Source of the DNA: Nevskia sp.
Lineage (GTDB): Bacteria; Pseudomonadota; Gammaproteobacteria; Nevskiales; Nevskiaceae
Direction: 5' to 3'
Length of the DNA: 64,000 nt
Assembly (NCBI GenBank): GCA_021732745.1
Contig: JAKFUK010000001.1
Coordinates: 198,931 to 262,930 of the forward strand
Made by a program: the position numbers and the translations under genes. The notes beneath the pieces were generated by a model. That model saw only the letters and a list, made by a program, of their open reading frames with translations. It did not search any database and was not told where the DNA came from. This document shows positions 35,318 to 46,799 of the stretch, in pieces (position 1 is the first letter of the stretch; each line of letters begins with the position of its first letter).

Positions 35318-35378
35318 TTGCTGCGCCGCAACCGATTTCGGTCGAACCGATGCTCGGCTCGCGGCGCGCTGAGTTGGC

Positions 35379-36566
35379 TTACTCCCCCATCGCCGTGCTG
35401 ATGAAGCCCTTGAGGTAGCGCGTCTCGGGAATGGCGGGATGCACGGGATGATCCGGCCCTTGTTCCAGCGTTTCGAGAATTTGCAGGCGCTTGGCGGCGG
35501 CGCGCGATTCGCGCAGCAGCACGCGCTGCAGTTCTTCCGCCGCCAGATGGTGCGAGCAAGAGCAGGACACCAGCACGCCGCCCGGCGTCAGCAGGTTGAT
35601 CGCGGCCCGGTTCAGGCGGCCGTACAGGCCCAGACCTTCCTCGTGATCGCGCTTGCGCTTGATCAGGGCTGGCGGGTCAATCACCACGACATCGAACTTC
35701 CGGCCATCGAGCGCCATCTGCTTCATCACGTCGAGGGCATCGCCCTTCACCGTCTCAACGGTCTTGCCGTTCAGTTCCGCGTTGCGGTTGGCCGCAGCCA
35801 GCGCCGGGGCCGACGAGTCGACGCAGGTGGCGCTCGCAGCGCCATGACCGAGGCCGCGCAGCGCCCAGCCGCCGGCGTAGGAAAACACGTCGAGCACCGC
35901 CGAATCCGGCTTGATGTAGCGGCTCAGGCGATCGCGGTTGTCGCGCTGATCGAAGAACCAGCCAGTCTTCTGGCCGCCGCGCATGGCGACTTCAAACTTG
36001 ACGCCGGATTCGTCGATGACCACGGTTTCCGGTACGTCGCCAACTTCTTCAACGTACAGCGGCAGGTTCTCGGCTTCACGCGACGCACTGTCATTGCGCA
36101 GCACGATGCCGCGAGGGCTGAACGTGGCCTGCAAGGCTTCGATCAGGCGCGCCTTCAGATGCTCCATACCGGCGGTGCCCATCTGCACGACGAGCACGTC
36201 GCCGTAGCGATCGACGACCAGGCCCGGAAGGCCGTCGGCCTCGCCGAACACCAGGCGGTAGAAGGGTTCGGCATACAGGCGGTCGCGCAGCGCGGCAGCG
36301 GCGGCGAGGCGGCGCGACAGCCAGTCGGCATCGAACACGGCGTCGTACTGGCCGGTCAGCAGGCGACCGCAGAGCAGGGCCTGCGGGTTGATGTAGCCGG
36401 CGCCGATCGGCTTGCCGCGGCCGTCTTCGAAGCGGCAGAGACTGCCGGCGGCAACCGACTTGATCGGCGTGCGCGCGATGTCGATTTCGTTGGAGTAAAT
36501 CCACAGATGACCGGCGCGCAGGCGGCGGTCCTCCTGGGCCTTCAGGCGGATGATCAGATTGGACAA
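35379..36566 (-). CDS. rlmI: 23S rRNA (cytosine-1962-C5)-methyltransferase-like protein
   Basis: A 395-residue SAM-dependent RNA methyltransferase. An N-terminal PUA-like domain (residues 1-75: RLRAGHLWIYSNEID) precedes an EEHEE-type linker (YRLVFGEADGLPGLVVDRYGD) and a Rossmann methyltransferase domain (VLDVFSYAGGWALRGL, CVDSSAPALAAANRNA, VVIDPPALIK and SCSCSHHL, where Cys is the likely catalytic residue). Length and order match RlmI. It is divergent from nuoA across 161 bp. Confidence 0.9.
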   Translation of the reverse strand: MSNLIIRLKAQEDRRLRAGHLWIYSNEIDIARTPIKSVAAGSLCRFEDGRGKPIGAGYINPQALLCGRLLTGQYDAVFDADWLSRRLAAAAALRDRLYAEPFYRLVFGEADGLPGLVVDRYGDVLVVQMGTAGMEHLKARLIEALQATFSPRGIVLRNDSASREAENLPLYVEEVGDVPETVVIDESGVKFEVAMRGGQKTGWFFDQRDNRDRLSRYIKPDSAVLDVFSYAGGWALRGLGHGAASATCVDSSAPALAAANRNAELNGKTVETVKGDALDVMKQMALDGRKFDVVVIDPPALIKRKRDHEEGLGLYGRLNRAAINLLTPGGVLVSCSCSHHLAAEELQRVLLRESRAAAKRLQILETLEQGPDHPVHPAIPETRYLKGFISTAMGE

Positions 36567-36727
36567 GAGAGGTCGTCGCGTCGGAGCCCGAGACAGGGTG
36601 TCATCGGGAAGGTGTTCTGCGTATCATACCGATCATCTGAAAAAAGACCCCTCACCATGACGTTTTGACCCTTGGTCAGCGTCAGGATTTGGGCTAGTGC
36701 CTGCGATCTTTGAGAGAACGATCCAAC

Positions 36728-37186
36728 GTGGATTTCCTGACCGCGTTTACACCCCAGACTTGGGCATTCGGCGTCTACGTCGGTGCTGTGCTGTTCGTCG
36801 TCACCCTGATGATCGTGCTGTCGTCGGTGCTCGGCAGCCGCAACAACGGCCGGGCCAAGAACGAGGCTTTCGAGTCGGGGGTCGTCGGTGTCGGCGGCGG
36901 GCATCTGCGTTTTTCGGCCAAGTTCTATCTGGTCGCGATGTTTTTCGTGATCTTCGACCTTGAAGCGGTATTCCTTTACGCCTGGGCGGTGTCGATCCGC
37001 GAAAGCGGCTGGGCCGGCTATGTCGAAGCCTGCATCTTCATCGCCGTGCTGTTGATCGGCCTGGTCTACGTCTGGCGTCTGGGCGGGCTCGACTGGGCCC
37101 CGAAAACCCTCGCCGGCCGCCGCAGCCTGCCGCAGCTCGACCCGCCGGCCGACATCGTCGTGCCGCCCGCGCCCTCAAAGAACTGA
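36728..37186 (+). CDS. nuoA: NADH-quinone oxidoreductase subunit A
   Basis: A membrane subunit of proton-pumping complex I. The 152-residue protein with three helices carries the family block [40 protein letters not shown] and [13 protein letters not shown] (abridged into pieces). The GTG at 36728 is chosen because the protein then starts as in related NuoA and GAGAGAA lies upstream; a TTG at 36710 is possible. It is the first gene of a 15-kb nuo operon. Confidence 0.94.
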   Translation: MDFLTAFTPQTWAFGVYVGAVLFVVTLMIVLSSVLGSRNNGRAKNEAFESGVVGVGGGHLRFSAKFYLVAMFFVIFDLEAVFLYAWAVSIRESGWAGYVEACIFIAVLLIGLVYVWRLGGLDWAPKTLAGRRSLPQLDPPADIVVPPAPSKN

Positions 37187-37199
37187 GCTCACGCAGATC

Positions 37200-37862
37200 A
37201 TGGAATACGCTCTCAAGCGCATCGACAAGAACGGCCAGACCCACTCCCCGACCCCGCCCGGTGTCAATTCCGGCGAGGGCTACATCGAGGACGATGTTCG
37301 CAAGAACATCGTGCTGACCAAGCTGTCCGATCTGGTCAACTGGAGCCGCAAGAATTCGATCTGGCCGTACAACTTCGGCATTTCCTGCTGCTACGTGGAA
37401 ATGGCCACGGCGTTCACCAGCCCGCACGATCTCGCGCGCTTCGGTTCCGAGGTGATTCGCGCTTCGCCGCGTCAGGCCGATCTGATCGTCATCGCCGGTA
37501 CCTGCTTCCAGAAGATGGCCCCGGTCGTGCAGCGCCTGTACGAGCAGATGCTCGAACCGCGCTGGGTGATCTCGATGGGTTCCTGCGCCAATTCCGGCGG
37601 CATGTACGACATCTATTCGGTGGTTCAGGGCGTCGACAAGTTCCTGCCGGTGGACGTCTACATTCCCGGCTGCCCGCCGCGTCCGGAAGCCTTCCTGCAG
37701 GCGCTGATGCTCTTGCAGGACTCGATCGCCCAGGAACAGCGTCCGCTGTCGTGGGTGGTCGGCGATCAGGGCGTCTACCGCAAGCCGATGATGGCCGAGC
37801 GTGACCGCAAGCAGGCGGCGCGTAACGCGCAGACGATCCTGCGCAGCCCCGATTCGGTCTGA
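37200..37862 (+). CDS. nuoB: NADH-quinone oxidoreductase subunit B
   Basis: This peripheral-arm subunit holds the terminal 4Fe-4S cluster N2 that passes electrons to quinone. Its 220 residues include the ligands in [18 protein letters not shown], and SMGSCANSG with PGCPPRPE. It starts 14 bp after nuoA. It is followed, 4 bp after its stop, not by nuoC but by a hicB antitoxin gene. Confidence 0.97.
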   Translation: MEYALKRIDKNGQTHSPTPPGVNSGEGYIEDDVRKNIVLTKLSDLVNWSRKNSIWPYNFGISCCYVEMATAFTSPHDLARFGSEVIRASPRQADLIVIAGTCFQKMAPVVQRLYEQMLEPRWVISMGSCANSGGMYDIYSVVQGVDKFLPVDVYIPGCPPRPEAFLQALMLLQDSIAQEQRPLSWVVGDQGVYRKPMMAERDRKQAARNAQTILRSPDSV

Positions 37863-37866
37863 AGGC

Positions 37867-38094
37867 ATGACCGCCAAAAGGCAATTCACGGCGATCATCG
37901 AGCGCGAAGGCAGCGTTTATGTGTCGCTGTGTCCCGAGCTGGATATTGCCAGTCAGGGCGATACGATCGAAGCGGCCAGAGACCACCTTCAGGAAGCGGT
38001 CGAGCTGTTTTTCGAGTGCGCCTCGGCCGAGGAATTGAAGGAACGGCTGCATCCCGAGGTCTACGTGACTCGGCTTGAGGTAGCAGTTGGTTAA
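37867..38094 (+). CDS. hicB: HicB-family antitoxin
   Basis: A 75-residue HicB_N-type domain (degenerate RNase H fold): FTAIIEREGSVYVSLCPELDI, ASQGDTIEAARDHLQEAVELFF. The C-terminal DNA-binding part is lacking, so this is the short YcfA-partner type. The antitoxin is expected to bind and block HicA. It starts 4 bp after nuoB and overlaps the hicA start by 8 bp, giving antitoxin-first order. Its codon use and GC content blend with the nuo genes. Confidence 0.9.
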   Translation: MTAKRQFTAIIEREGSVYVSLCPELDIASQGDTIEAARDHLQEAVELFFECASAEELKERLHPEVYVTRLEVAVG

Positions 38095-38314
38095 GTTGAA
38101 AGTGCTGTCCGGCAAGCAGGCTTGTGAAATTCTGCGCCGGCATGGCTTCATCGAAGTTCGACGCAAGGGAAGTCACATCGTGATGCAGAGGCGACTCACT
38201 CAGACGACGATTACCGTGCCGGTTCCGGATCATCCAGAGCTTGCCGTGGGCACACTGCAATCGGTGATTCGGCAGTCGGGTATCGCGCGCGTCGAGTTCG
38301 AGTCCGGACACTGA
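38087..38314 (+). CDS. hicA: HicA-family mRNA interferase toxin
   Basis: A 75-residue double-stranded-RNA-binding-fold toxin of the HicA/YcfA family that cleaves mRNA. Seen: [22 protein letters not shown], with the catalytic His30 in [24 protein letters not shown] and IRQSGI at the end (abridged). It uses a TTG start overlapping hicB, expected to be weak, which limits toxin synthesis. Its stop lies 4 bp before nuoCD, so the pair is embedded in the nuo transcript. Confidence 0.88.
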   Translation: MVKLKVLSGKQACEILRRHGFIEVRRKGSHIVMQRRLTQTTITVPVPDHPELAVGTLQSVIRQSGIARVEFESGH

Positions 38315-38318
38315 CGCC

Positions 38319-40106
38319 ATGGCCGACGACGCCCCTCGCAATCCCAACATTCTTCCTCCAGTGGTCCTGCCGCCGGTCGTCCGTGAGCTGTTCGATCGCT
38401 TCGGCGAGCAGAACCTGGTCTACCAGCAGTCGAAGGACGACGCCCCGACGGTCTGGGTACCGCTGGAAATCCGCGACCCGGTGCTGGTGTTCCTCAAGCA
38501 CCACGTCGCCAAGCCTTACAAGATGCTGCTGGACTTCCACGCGGTTGACGAGCGCATGCGCCGCAACCGGATGGGCCTGCCGGCATCGGACTTCACGCTG
38601 TTCTATCACCTGCTGTCGATCGACCGGAATTCCGACGTCCGCATCAAGGTGGCGCTGCTCGGCGAGTTCCCGGCGGTCAAGTCGATCACCAACATCTACG
38701 CCAATGCCAACTGGTACGAGCGCGAAGTCTGGGATCTGTTCGGCATCAAGTTCGAAGGCCACCCGAACCTGCAGCGCATCCTGCTGCCGCGTTACTGGAA
38801 GGGTCACCCGCTGCGCAAGGAATACCCGGCGCGCGCGACCGAGTTCGATCCCTATCTGTTGACCGCCGGCCGTCAGGACGAGGAACAGAACGCGCTGATG
38901 TTCAACCCCGAGGAATGGGGCATGAAGCGGTCCGAAAAGGACCACGACTACATGTTCCTGAACTTGGGCCCGAACCATCCGTCCGCCCACGGTGCCTTTC
39001 GCATCGTGCTGCAACTCGATGGCGAAGAGATCGTCGACTGCGTCCCGGACATCGGTTACCACCATCGTGGTGCCGAAAAGATGGCCGAGCGCCAGTCCTG
39101 GCACACGTTCATCCCGTATACCGACCGCATCGACTACCTCGGCGGGGTGATGAACAACCTGCCCTACGTGCTGGCGGTCGAGCGTCTGGCCGGCATCAAG
39201 GTGCCGGCGCGGGTCGACACCATCCGCGTGATGATGGGTGAGTTCTTCCGCATCACCTCGCACCTGCTGTTCCTCGGCACGTTCATCCAGGACGTCGGCG
39301 CGATGACGCCGATCTTCTTCATGTTCACCGACCGGCAGAAAGCCTACGACGTGATCGAAGCGATCTGCGGCTTCCGCATGCATCCGGCCTGGTATCGGAT
39401 CGGCGGCGTGGCGCACGACCTGCCACAGGGTTGGGATCGCAAGGTCAAGGAATTTCTCGACTGGTTCCCGAAGCGTCTCGACGAGTACCAGCGCGCCGCG
39501 CTGGACAACTCGATCCTGCGCAAGCGCACCCAGAACGTCGCCCAGTACAACTCGGCGGAAGCGGTCGAATGGGGCATCACCGGCCCCGGCCTGCGCGCCA
39601 CCGGAGTTGATTACGACCTGCGCAAGAAGCGGCCGTATTCGGGCTACGAGAACTTCGAATTCGACGTGCCGCTGGGCAAGAACGGCGACGCCTTCGATCG
39701 CGCGATGGTGCGCATCAACGAGATGCGCGAAAGCTGCAAGATCATCCGCCAGTGCATGACCCACATGCCGGCCGGCCCGTACAAGGCCGATCACCCGCTG
39801 ACCTGCCCGCCACCGAAGGAACGGACGCTCAAGGACATCGAAACCCTGATCACCCACTTCCTCGGCGTCAGCTGGGGTCCGGTGATGCCGGCCAACGAGT
39901 CCTGCCAGCTGATCGAAGCGACCAAAGGCATCAACAGCTACTACCTGACGTCCGATGGCTCGACGATGAGCTACCGCACCCGCATCCGCACGCCGAGCTT
40001 CGCGCACCTGCAGGCGATCCCCTACATCATCAAGGGCGCGCAGATTCCCGACTTGATCATGCTGCTTGCCACCATTGACTTCGTGATGGCCGATGTCGAC
40101 CGCTAA
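38319..40106 (+). CDS. nuoCD: NADH-quinone oxidoreductase fused subunit C/D
   Basis: A 595-residue fusion of the 30-kDa and 49-kDa subunits of complex I. The NuoC part (residues about 20-190) has [21 protein letters not shown] and HPLRKEYP. The NuoD part (about 210-595) has [29 protein letters not shown], and the quinone-site region ending in [14 protein letters not shown] (as [14 protein letters not shown]). The fused form is typical of gammaproteobacteria. It follows hicA by 4 bp and overlaps nuoE by 14 bp. Confidence 0.96.
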   Translation: MADDAPRNPNILPPVVLPPVVRELFDRFGEQNLVYQQSKDDAPTVWVPLEIRDPVLVFLKHHVAKPYKMLLDFHAVDERMRRNRMGLPASDFTLFYHLLSIDRNSDVRIKVALLGEFPAVKSITNIYANANWYEREVWDLFGIKFEGHPNLQRILLPRYWKGHPLRKEYPARATEFDPYLLTAGRQDEEQNALMFNPEEWGMKRSEKDHDYMFLNLGPNHPSAHGAFRIVLQLDGEEIVDCVPDIGYHHRGAEKMAERQSWHTFIPYTDRIDYLGGVMNNLPYVLAVERLAGIKVPARVDTIRVMMGEFFRITSHLLFLGTFIQDVGAMTPIFFMFTDRQKAYDVIEAICGFRMHPAWYRIGGVAHDLPQGWDRKVKEFLDWFPKRLDEYQRAALDNSILRKRTQNVAQYNSAEAVEWGITGPGLRATGVDYDLRKKRPYSGYENFEFDVPLGKNGDAFDRAMVRINEMRESCKIIRQCMTHMPAGPYKADHPLTCPPPKERTLKDIETLITHFLGVSWGPVMPANESCQLIEATKGINSYYLTSDGSTMSYRTRIRTPSFAHLQAIPYIIKGAQIPDLIMLLATIDFVMADVDR

Positions 40107-40653
40107 CGTGACCTTAAGCTCCAGCCCCACCGTGATGAAGCTGGCCGACCTCGTCGCCGGCCAGGCCGTTCCGGCGACGCCGCCCTACGTGATGTCCGAC
40201 GAGGAACGTCACGAAATCGAGGAATGCCTGCATCACTACGACGACAATCGCGCGGCGTCGATCGACGCGCTGAAGATCGTCCAGAAGAAGCACGGCTGGG
40301 TGCCGGACGCCGCGATTGCCGAGATTGGCCGCGCGATCGGCATTCCGGCCGCTGACGTCGAAGGTGTCGCCACCTTCTACAACCTGATCTTCCGGCGGCC
40401 GGTCGGTCGCCATGTCATCAAGATCTGCGACAGCATTTCCTGCTACCTGACCGGTTACGACGAGGTTCGCAACGCGATCAGCGCCCACCTGCGCATCAAC
40501 CTCGGCCAGACCACCCCGGACAACCGGTTCACCCTGCTGCCGATCTGCTGCCTCGGTGCCTGCGACAAGGGCCCGGTGGCGATGATCAACGACGACACGC
40601 TCGTGAATCTGTCGCCGGAAACGATTCCCGCCTTGCTGGAGCAGTACAAGTGA
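40093..40653 (+). CDS. nuoE: NADH-quinone oxidoreductase subunit E
   Basis: The 24-kDa subunit with the 2Fe-2S cluster N1a. Its 186 residues contain [28 protein letters not shown], the ligands in [10 protein letters not shown] and [10 protein letters not shown]. The first 33 residues are longer than in many NuoE; starts at 40135 or 40192 are possible. It overlaps nuoCD at the 5' end and nuoF by GTGA. Confidence 0.95.
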   Translation: MSTANVTLSSSPTVMKLADLVAGQAVPATPPYVMSDEERHEIEECLHHYDDNRAASIDALKIVQKKHGWVPDAAIAEIGRAIGIPAADVEGVATFYNLIFRRPVGRHVIKICDSISCYLTGYDEVRNAISAHLRINLGQTTPDNRFTLLPICCLGACDKGPVAMINDDTLVNLSPETIPALLEQYK

Positions 40654-41963
40654 CTGCCAATCTTGCTGAAACCAAGCCGCTGACCGCGAACATCGTTCCC
40701 GGTCGCGCGCCGCTGAACCTGAAGGAATACGAAGCCGCCGGTGGCTACCGCGCGGTGCGGAAAGCCCTCAAGGAAATGACGCCGGCCGACGTCACAAAGA
40801 CCGTCAAGGAAGCCAATCTGCGCGGCCGTGGCGGTGCGGGCTTCCCGACCGGCGTCAAATGGGGTCTGGTGCCGAGCCTCGAAAAATCGCCGGGCAGCCG
40901 CTATCTGGTCTGCAATGCCGACGAAATGGAACCGGGCACCTTCAAGGACCGGCTGCTGATGGAGTCCGACCCGCATCAGATGGTCGAATCGATGATCGTC
41001 GCTGGCTACGCGATCCAGGCGACCCGCTCGTATATCTTCCTGCGCGGCGAGTACGTAGAAGCGGCGAAAAACCTCAATGCCGCGATCGCCGAAGCGCAGG
41101 CCGCCGGCTATCTGGGCAAAGACATCCTCGGTTCCGGCTGGACCATGGATCTGCACGTCCATACTGGCGCCGGCCGTTACATCTGCGGCGAAGAAACCGC
41201 GCTGATCAATTCGCTGGAAGGCCGTCGTGCCAATCCGCGCGCCAAGCCGCCGTTTCCGGCAATCGCGGGCCTGTGGGGCCGGCCGACGGTGGTCAACAAC
41301 GTCGAATCGCTGTGCAATGTGCCGCACATCGTCAACAACGGCTCGGCCTGGTTCGTCGGCCTGAACCAAGGCAAGAGCAAGGACGGCGGAACGAAACTTT
41401 ACGGCGTGTCCGGACGTGCCAAGAAGACCGGCCTGTGGGAATTGCCGATCGGCACCACGGCGCGGGAAATCCTTGAAGTGCACGCCCACGGCATGAAGGA
41501 CGGCCTGAAGCTGAAAGCCTGGCTGCCGGGCGGTGCCTCGACCGACTTCCTGATGCCCGAACACCTCGATCTGGCGATGGATTTCGACACCATCGCCAAG
41601 GCCGGTTCGCGCATGGGCACTGGCCTGCTGACGGTGGTCGACGACCGCCAGAACATGGTCAGCGTGGTCCGCAATCTCGAAGACTTCTTCGCTCGCGAAT
41701 CCTGCGGCTGGTGCACGCCTTGCCGTGACGGCCTGCCGTGGACCTACAAGACCCTGGTGGCGATGGAAAAGGGCGAAGGCCGCCCCGGCGACATCGAACA
41801 GCTCGAAAAGATGACCCGCTTCCTGGCCCCCGGCCGTCCGTTCTGCGCGCATGCGCCGGGCGCGATGGAGCCGCTGCAGTCGGCGCTGAAGTTCTTCCGC
41901 GGCGAGTTCGAAGCCACGATCAAGAAGATCGACAAGACCACTGCCACTCACGCAGCGGCCTGA
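40650..41963 (+). CDS. nuoF: NADH-quinone oxidoreductase subunit F
   Basis: The NADH-binding subunit carrying FMN and the N3 4Fe-4S cluster. Its 437 residues include the Gly-rich NADH/FMN segment [29 protein letters not shown], the [14 protein letters not shown] block, and the cluster ligands in [12 protein letters not shown] with a downstream Cys. It starts with GTG inside the nuoE stop. Confidence 0.97.
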   Translation: MTANLAETKPLTANIVPGRAPLNLKEYEAAGGYRAVRKALKEMTPADVTKTVKEANLRGRGGAGFPTGVKWGLVPSLEKSPGSRYLVCNADEMEPGTFKDRLLMESDPHQMVESMIVAGYAIQATRSYIFLRGEYVEAAKNLNAAIAEAQAAGYLGKDILGSGWTMDLHVHTGAGRYICGEETALINSLEGRRANPRAKPPFPAIAGLWGRPTVVNNVESLCNVPHIVNNGSAWFVGLNQGKSKDGGTKLYGVSGRAKKTGLWELPIGTTAREILEVHAHGMKDGLKLKAWLPGGASTDFLMPEHLDLAMDFDTIAKAGSRMGTGLLTVVDDRQNMVSVVRNLEDFFARESCGWCTPCRDGLPWTYKTLVAMEKGEGRPGDIEQLEKMTRFLAPGRPFCAHAPGAMEPLQSALKFFRGEFEATIKKIDKTTATHAAA

Positions 41964-41983
41964 CCTCAACGGATACGACACAA

Positions 41984-44722
41984 GTGGCCATCATTCACGT
42001 AGACGGCAAGGAACACACGGTCGATGGAGCAGACAACCTGCTCAAGGCCTGCCTGAGCCTCGGGCTCGACATCCCGTATTTCTGCTGGCATCCGGCGCTC
42101 GGCAGCGTCGGCTCCTGCCGCCAGTGCGCGGTCAAGCAGTACCGCGACCAGAACGACACCGTCGGCCGCATCGTCATGTCCTGCATGGCGCCGGCCAGCG
42201 ACGGCACCTGGATTTCGATCGACGATGCCGAAGCGAAATCCTTCCGCGAAAGCGTCATCGAATGGCTGATGTCCAACCATCCGCATGACTGCCCGGTCTG
42301 CGAGGAAGGCGGCCACTGCCATTTGCAGGACATGACCGTGATGACCGGTCATGCCGAGCGCAAGTACCGGTTCACCAAGCGCACCCACAACAATCAGGAC
42401 TTGGGCCCGTTCATCGGCCACGAGATGAACCGCTGCATCGCCTGCTATCGCTGCGTCCGCTATTACAAGGACTACGCTGGCGGCAAGGATCTCGGCGTCT
42501 ACGGTTCGGCGAGCCGCGTCTACTTCGGCCGCGCCGAAGACGGCGTGCTGGAATCGGAATTCTCGGGAAATCTCACCGAGGTCTGCCCGACCGGCGTGTT
42601 CACCGACAAGACCCACAGCGAGCGCTATAACCGCAAGTGGGACATGCAGTTCGCGCCCAGCATCTGCCAAGGCTGCTCGGTGGGCTGCAACATCTCGCCC
42701 GGCGAACGCTATGGCGAACTGCGCCGCATCGAGAACCGCTACAACGGCACCGTCAACCATCATTTCCTTTGCGACCGCGGCCGCTTCGGCTACGGCTTCG
42801 TCAACAACGCCGACCGTCCGCGCCAGCCGATGGTCAAGCGCGACGGCAAGCTGGTCACGGTCAGCGCCGACGAGGCGCTGCTCAATGCCGCGAACCTGAT
42901 GAAAACGGCCAAGGGTGTGGTCGGCATTGGTTCGCCGCGCGCCAGCCTGGAATCGAACTTTGCGCTGCGCCAGCTGGTCGGTGCCGCGAACTACTTCGAC
43001 GGCCATGCGGCGGCTGAAGGTGCGCTGGTCAAGCGCGTTACCGAAGTGCTGCGTACCGGCCCGGTGCCCGCTGCCTCCTTGCGCGGCATCGAATCCGCCG
43101 ATGCCGCCTTCGTGCTCGGCGAAGACGTGATGAACACCGCACCTCGAGTGGCCATGGCGCTGCGCCAGGTTGCCCGCGGCCGCGCGACCCAGATGGCCGC
43201 CGAAAAGCACATCCCGGATTGGCAGGCGATCGCCATCGCCGACATCGGCATGCACCACAAGCATCCCATCTTCATCGCCACGACGGACGCCACCCGCATC
43301 GACGAACTGGCGAAGGAAACGGTCCGCGCCGCACCGGCCGACCTCGCCCGCCTCGGCTATGCCGTCGCCCACCTCATCGACCCGGCCTCGCCGGCCGTGG
43401 CCGATCTCGATGCTGCAAGCGCTGTCCGCGCCAAACTCATTGCCGAAACCCTGCTCGCTGCCACCAAGACGGTGATCGTCTCCGGCACCGGTGCTGGTTC
43501 GGAGTCCGTCATCAACGCTGCCGCCAATGTCGCTTGGGCACTGCATGCCAGGGGCAAGACCGTGGAACTGGTGTTGGCGGTGCCGGAAGCCAACAGCATC
43601 GGCACCGCACTGATCGGCGCGGCCAGCATCGACGAAGCCTTCAAGGCCATCGAAGCCGGCAAGGCCGATACCTTGGTCGTGCTGGAAAACGATCTTTACC
43701 GCCGCGCGCCGAAGGCTCGTGTCGATGCGGTGCTGGCCAAGGCGAAGCTCGTCGTCGTCGACCACCAGATGACCGATACCGCAGCCCAAGCCGAACTGCT
43801 GTTCTCGGCCGGCAGCTTTGCCGAAGCCGATGGCACGCTGGTGTCCAACGAAGGCCGTGCGCAGCGCTATTTCCAGGTTTACGAGCCCGCGTACTACAAG
43901 CCGGAAACGGTGATCCGCGAAAGCTGGAACTGGCTGCACGGCGTCCGGGCTCAGCAGCTCGGCCAGCCGGCGGTGTGGGCGCAGCTCGACGACGCGACGG
44001 CCGAAGTCGCCGCCGTGATGCCGATGCTGGCGCGGATCGCCGAAGCCGCGCCGAGTGCCAAGTTCCGCATCACCGGTATGAAGATCGCCCGCGAGCCGCA
44101 TCGCTACTCCGGTCGTACCGCGATGCGCGCCAATCTGTCGGTGCACGAGCCGCGTCAGCCGCAGGACGCCGACACCGCGCTGGCCTTCTCGATGGAAGGC
44201 CACAACGGCGTGCAAGCCGGTGATCGTCCGGCCGCACTGACGCCGTTCGCCTGGGCACCGGGCTGGAATTCGCCGCAGTCCTGGAACAAGTACACCGATA
44301 CCGTCGGTGGTCACTCGCTGGGTGGCGACGCCGGTGTGCGAATCATCGAACCGGCCGCCAATGCGCCCAAGGTGCCGGCCTACGCCAACCATGTGCCGGC
44401 GGCGTTCAAGGCGACGACGGGCGAGTTCCTGGTGGTCGCTTCGCAGCACATTTTCGGCAGCGAAGAGCTGTCGGCGAAGGCCGCTCCGGTGCAGAGCCGG
44501 ATTCCGGCCGCGCATGTCGCGCTGAATGCCGCCGATGCCGAAGCACTGGGTCTGGCCGATGGCGCGCTGGTCAGCGTGCAGATCGACGGCCTTAGCGTGA
44601 AGCTGCCCTTGCAGCGTCATGCCGAACTGGCTTCGGGCCTGCTGGCGATGCCGCTGCTGCCGGGCGTGCCGTTCACGCTCACCGGCGGCAAGGCCACGAT
44701 CAGCGGAGCCGCGGGCGCATGA
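41984..44722 (+). CDS. nuoG: NADH-quinone oxidoreductase subunit G
   Basis: A 912-residue iron-sulfur subunit. A ferredoxin-like 2Fe-2S domain ([20 protein letters not shown]) is followed by the His-ligated cluster ([19 protein letters not shown]), a 4Fe-4S site ([16 protein letters not shown]), the extra N7 site (CQGCSVGC with a later LCDRGRF) and a molybdopterin-oxidoreductase-like domain. The N7 cysteines mark the long NuoG form. The start is GTG at 41984, 20 bp after nuoF; the stop overlaps nuoH (ATGA). Confidence 0.96.
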   Translation: MAIIHVDGKEHTVDGADNLLKACLSLGLDIPYFCWHPALGSVGSCRQCAVKQYRDQNDTVGRIVMSCMAPASDGTWISIDDAEAKSFRESVIEWLMSNHPHDCPVCEEGGHCHLQDMTVMTGHAERKYRFTKRTHNNQDLGPFIGHEMNRCIACYRCVRYYKDYAGGKDLGVYGSASRVYFGRAEDGVLESEFSGNLTEVCPTGVFTDKTHSERYNRKWDMQFAPSICQGCSVGCNISPGERYGELRRIENRYNGTVNHHFLCDRGRFGYGFVNNADRPRQPMVKRDGKLVTVSADEALLNAANLMKTAKGVVGIGSPRASLESNFALRQLVGAANYFDGHAAAEGALVKRVTEVLRTGPVPAASLRGIESADAAFVLGEDVMNTAPRVAMALRQVARGRATQMAAEKHIPDWQAIAIADIGMHHKHPIFIATTDATRIDELAKETVRAAPADLARLGYAVAHLIDPASPAVADLDAASAVRAKLIAETLLAATKTVIVSGTGAGSESVINAAANVAWALHARGKTVELVLAVPEANSIGTALIGAASIDEAFKAIEAGKADTLVVLENDLYRRAPKARVDAVLAKAKLVVVDHQMTDTAAQAELLFSAGSFAEADGTLVSNEGRAQRYFQVYEPAYYKPETVIRESWNWLHGVRAQQLGQPAVWAQLDDATAEVAAVMPMLARIAEAAPSAKFRITGMKIAREPHRYSGRTAMRANLSVHEPRQPQDADTALAFSMEGHNGVQAGDRPAALTPFAWAPGWNSPQSWNKYTDTVGGHSLGGDAGVRIIEPAANAPKVPAYANHVPAAFKATTGEFLVVASQHIFGSEELSAKAAPVQSRIPAAHVALNAADAEALGLADGALVSVQIDGLSVKLPLQRHAELASGLLAMPLLPGVPFTLTGGKATISGAAGA

Positions 44723-45711
44723 ATGCCATCCTCGAATTCCTGACCGCGCCGGCTTTCGTCGCGATCCTGGTCGAGGTCGGCAAGGGCCTCGTCATCCTGT
44801 TCGGCATGGTGATCGTCGCGGCATTGCTGATCTGGATCGAGCGCCGCCTGCTCGGCCTGTGGCAGGACCGCTACGGCCCAAATCGCGTCGGTCCGTTCGG
44901 CTCGCTGCAGGTGGTCGCCGACATGATCAAGATCTTCTTCAAGGAGGACTGGATTCCGCCGTTCGTCGACAAGCCGACCTTCATCCTGGCGCCGATGATC
45001 GCCATGGGCACGCTGATGCTGGCATTCATGATCATCCCGATCACGCCGACCTGGGGTGTGGCTCCGGACCTGTCGATCGGCGTGCTGTTCTTCTTTGCCA
45101 TCGCCGGGCTAGAGGTGTACGCGGTGATGCTCGGCGGCTGGTCGTCGAACTCCAAGTACTCGCTGCTCGGTGGCCTGCGTTCGGCCGCCCAGATGGTCAG
45201 CTACGAAGTGTTCATGGGCCTGGCGCTGATGGGTGTCGTGATGCAGACCGGCTCGTTCGCGCTCAGCGACATCGTCGCGGCGCAGAAGGATGTCTGGTTC
45301 ATCGTTCCGCAGTTCTTCGGCTTCTGCACCTTTGCGCTGGCGTCGATTGCGGTGGTTCATCGCCATCCCTTCGATCTTCCGGAAGCCGAGCAGGAACTGG
45401 CCGCCGGTTACCACACCGAATATTCGGGCATGAAGTTCGGCATGTTCATGGTGGCCGAGTACGTCGGCGTGGTGCTGGTGTCGGCGCTGCTGGTGACCCT
45501 GTTCTTCGGCGGCTGGCAGGGGCCGGTGCTGCCCCCGATCGTCTGGTTCGGGCTCAAGACCAGCATCTTCGTGATCATCTTCATCCTGCTGCGCGCAGCG
45601 CTGCCTCGCCCGCGCTATGACCAGGTGATGGGCGCCGGCTGGAAGTTCTGTCTGCCGCTGGCGGTGATCAACATGCTGGTGACCGGCGCAGTCGTGCTCT
45701 CGAATCCGTAA
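44719..45711 (+). CDS. nuoH: NADH-quinone oxidoreductase subunit H
   Basis: The membrane subunit that forms the quinone-access channel. Its 330 residues carry about eight helices, with [40 protein letters not shown] and the conserved acidic loop [20 protein letters not shown]. Overlap with nuoG is 4 bp. Confidence 0.97.
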   Translation: MNAILEFLTAPAFVAILVEVGKGLVILFGMVIVAALLIWIERRLLGLWQDRYGPNRVGPFGSLQVVADMIKIFFKEDWIPPFVDKPTFILAPMIAMGTLMLAFMIIPITPTWGVAPDLSIGVLFFFAIAGLEVYAVMLGGWSSNSKYSLLGGLRSAAQMVSYEVFMGLALMGVVMQTGSFALSDIVAAQKDVWFIVPQFFGFCTFALASIAVVHRHPFDLPEAEQELAAGYHTEYSGMKFGMFMVAEYVGVVLVSALLVTLFFGGWQGPVLPPIVWFGLKTSIFVIIFILLRAALPRPRYDQVMGAGWKFCLPLAVINMLVTGAVVLSNP

Positions 45712-45717
45712 CGACAC

Positions 45718-46254
45718 ATGAAAGCAATCCTGAGTGGCATCTGGAGCAATCTGCGCAGCATGGGGATGGTGTTCACCCATAGCTGGCGCAAGCGCGACAC
45801 CCTGATGTACCCGGAAGTGCCGATCTACGTGCCGCCGCGCTACCGCGGCCGCATCGTGCTGACCCGCGATCCGGACGGCGAAGAACGGTGCGTGGCCTGC
45901 AACCTGTGCGCGGCGGCCTGCCCGGTCGGCTGCATCTCGCTTCAAAAGGCGGAGCGTGAGGACGGCCGCTGGTATCCGGAGTTCTTCCGCATCAACTTCT
46001 CGCGCTGCATCTTCTGCGGCTACTGCGAGGAAGCCTGCCCGACCAACGCGATCCAGCTGACACCGGACTACGAACTGGGCGAGTACCGCCGTCAGGATCT
46101 CGTCTACGAGAAGGAACACCTGCAGATCGACGGGCCCGGCAAGTACCACGACTACAACTTCTATCGCATGTCCGGCATGGCGATCGCGGGCAAGCCCAAG
46201 GGCTCGGCTGCGAACGAGACGCCGCCGGTCGATGTGAAATCGCTGCTGCCCTGA
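45718..46254 (+). CDS. nuoI: NADH-quinone oxidoreductase subunit I
   Basis: A 178-residue subunit with two 4Fe-4S clusters (N6a/N6b). The ligand sets are [15 protein letters not shown] and [12 protein letters not shown], within the 8Fe ferredoxin fold. N-terminal amphipathic residues contact the membrane arm. A C-terminal extension of about 20 residues ([20 protein letters not shown]) is not part of the core. Confidence 0.97.
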   Translation: MKAILSGIWSNLRSMGMVFTHSWRKRDTLMYPEVPIYVPPRYRGRIVLTRDPDGEERCVACNLCAAACPVGCISLQKAEREDGRWYPEFFRINFSRCIFCGYCEEACPTNAIQLTPDYELGEYRRQDLVYEKEHLQIDGPGKYHDYNFYRMSGMAIAGKPKGSAANETPPVDVKSLLP

Positions 46255-46274
46255 ACCCGGAACGGACGACCATC

Positions 46275-46763
46275 GTGGAAATTGCGTTCTACCTCTCCGG
46301 ATTTGTCGCGGTGCTGGCGACTGTGCTGGCCATTACCAATACCAATCCCGTGCATGCGCTGCTGTACCTGATCGCTTCGCTGCTGGCGGTGGCCATGGTG
46401 TTCTTCTCGATCGGCGCGCCGTTCGCCGGTGCGCTGGAAGTGATCGTCTACGCCGGCGCGATCATGGTGCTGTTCGTGTTCGTGGTGATGATGCTGAACC
46501 TCGGTCAGGCCGCGATTGCCCAGGAGCGTCGCTGGCTGACGCCGAAAGCCTGGATCGGCCCCGGCATCCTTTGCGGCGTGCTGATGGTCGAGATGATCCG
46601 GGTGCTGTCGCCAACTATCGGTGGCGGCATTGGCGGCGCGGTGATCGACGGCAAGGCGGTCGGTATCGCGCTGTTCGGGCCCTACCTGCTGGTCGTGGAA
46701 CTGGCGTCGATGCTGCTGCTGGCAGCACTGGTTGCGGCCTTCCACATGGGGAGACACGACTGA
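46275..46763 (+). CDS. nuoJ: NADH-quinone oxidoreductase subunit J
   Basis: A 162-residue membrane subunit with five helices. The family block VIVYAGAIMVLFVFVVMMLN includes the pi-bulge helix involved in coupling. The GTG start is at 46275. Confidence 0.95.
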   Translation: MEIAFYLSGFVAVLATVLAITNTNPVHALLYLIASLLAVAMVFFSIGAPFAGALEVIVYAGAIMVLFVFVVMMLNLGQAAIAQERRWLTPKAWIGPGILCGVLMVEMIRVLSPTIGGGIGGAVIDGKAVGIALFGPYLLVVELASMLLLAALVAAFHMGRHD

Positions 46764-46799
46764 CCTGCCTGGTGCGTGTCAGCGAGAAAAACTAGAACC

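Noticed and set aside
36666..36678. TGACCCTTGGTCA palindrome and TTGACC hexamer upstream of nuoA, considered as promoter/operator
   Set aside because: No acceptable -10 lies 16-18 bp downstream and the palindrome arms are only 5 bp. It is suggestive but not strong enough to annotate.
41966..44620. 884-codon minus-strand frame opposite nuoG
   Set aside because: nuoG is unambiguous with all cluster cysteines. The antisense frame has shadow composition (Arg/His/Gly/Gln-rich).
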